Source: Blastocatellia bacterium
GTDB lineage: Bacteria; Acidobacteriota; Blastocatellia; Pyrinomonadales; Pyrinomonadaceae
Assembly: GCA_013695195.1 (NCBI GenBank)
Contig: JACDAY010000395.1
Coordinates: 1 to 6,593 of the forward strand
Direction of reading: 5' to 3'
DNA: 6,593 nt
The position numbers and the translations under genes were made by a program. The notes under the pieces were generated by a model, which did not search any database, was not told the DNA's origin, and saw only the letters and a list, made by a program, of their open reading frames with translations. Within the stretch, counting starts at the first letter, position 1; the number at the start of each line of letters is the position of its first letter. Shown one piece after another: positions 6,394 through 6,593 of the stretch.

Positions 6394-6593
6394 GGTAAGG
6401 GCCGCGGTCAATTCAATCAAGGCTGGGCGGTTCTTAATCGCGCCGGGACGATGAACGTGATCGAAAGCACGATCACGGATAACAATGGAGTCGGAATAGG
6501 AAATTACGCCGGAGCTTCGCTGAATGTAATCGGCAGCACGGTAAGTAACAATCAGGCTGTATTCGAGGCCGGGGGAATCGCATCGGATGGTCC
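6394..6593 (+). CDS. Right-handed beta-helix repeat protein, N-terminal part unresolved, runs off the right edge
   Basis: The plus-strand frame beginning GKGRGQFNQGWAVLNRAG continues with MNVIESTITDNNG, VGIGNYAG, SLNVIGSTVSNNQ and AVFEAGGIASDG to the window end. The repeated pattern of short hydrophobic strands, then ST(I/V)xxN, then a Gly-rich turn, at roughly 23 residues per coil, is typical of pectin-lyase-like parallel beta-helix domains in large secreted or surface proteins. The frame stays open leftward through the terminator, so no stop fixes the start. The only in-frame ATG after the terminator is at 6451, inside the first recognisable coil, without a good ribosome-binding site and without a signal peptide. 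Either the gene uses that internal start, or its 5' end was lost by deletion or an assembly join. The given left limit is where similarity to the domain seems to begin, not a proven start. Confidence 0.55.

Overview
The window reads like a chromosomal stretch from an Acidobacteriota genome, possibly the Blastocatellia/Pyrinomonadales side. This assignment is inferred from gene style and not from any search. The clues are a membrane-anchored winged-helix regulator with a C-terminal TolB-like beta-propeller (a class heavily expanded in that phylum), a class A penicillin-binding protein with a Cys-containing C-terminal tail, and secreted proteins with thrombospondin type 3 and beta-helix repeats. 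I see no rRNA, tRNA, CRISPR array, transposase or phage gene.

Layout: (1) 1-2469, plus strand: the 3' part of a bifunctional peptidoglycan synthase whose start lies left of the window. (2) 2472-2542: a compact cluster of three inverted repeats between convergent genes; it also supplies the last codons of the next gene. (3) 2488-2937, minus strand: a small conserved-looking protein of unknown function. (4) 3012-5117, minus strand: a 701-residue ToxR/CadC-like one-component regulator with one membrane segment and a large extracytoplasmic propeller. (5) 5118-5332: a 215-base divergent intergenic region with a TGTGA-N7-TCACA dyad and a strong Shine-Dalgarno. (6) 5333-6280, plus strand: a secreted modular protein with a PEP-CTERM-like ectodomain, calcium-binding type 3 repeats and a Cys-containing C-terminal motif. 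(7) 6294-6335: a perfect 16-bp stem terminator. (8) about 6394 to the right edge: the start of a right-handed beta-helix repeat coding region with no convincing start codon.

How the parts may work together: the PBP is housekeeping cell-wall synthesis and faces away from the rest. The regulator and the secreted calcium-binding protein are divergently transcribed from one shared control region, the usual arrangement for a local regulator and its target, so envelope sensing controlling a surface or secreted protein is the most natural hypothesis. The small unknown protein lies 74 bases downstream of the regulator on the same strand and could be co-transcribed with it. The most unusual local features are the inverted-repeat element that forms the C-terminus of the small protein, and the modular build of the secreted protein. 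I do not see a complete new multi-gene system here.
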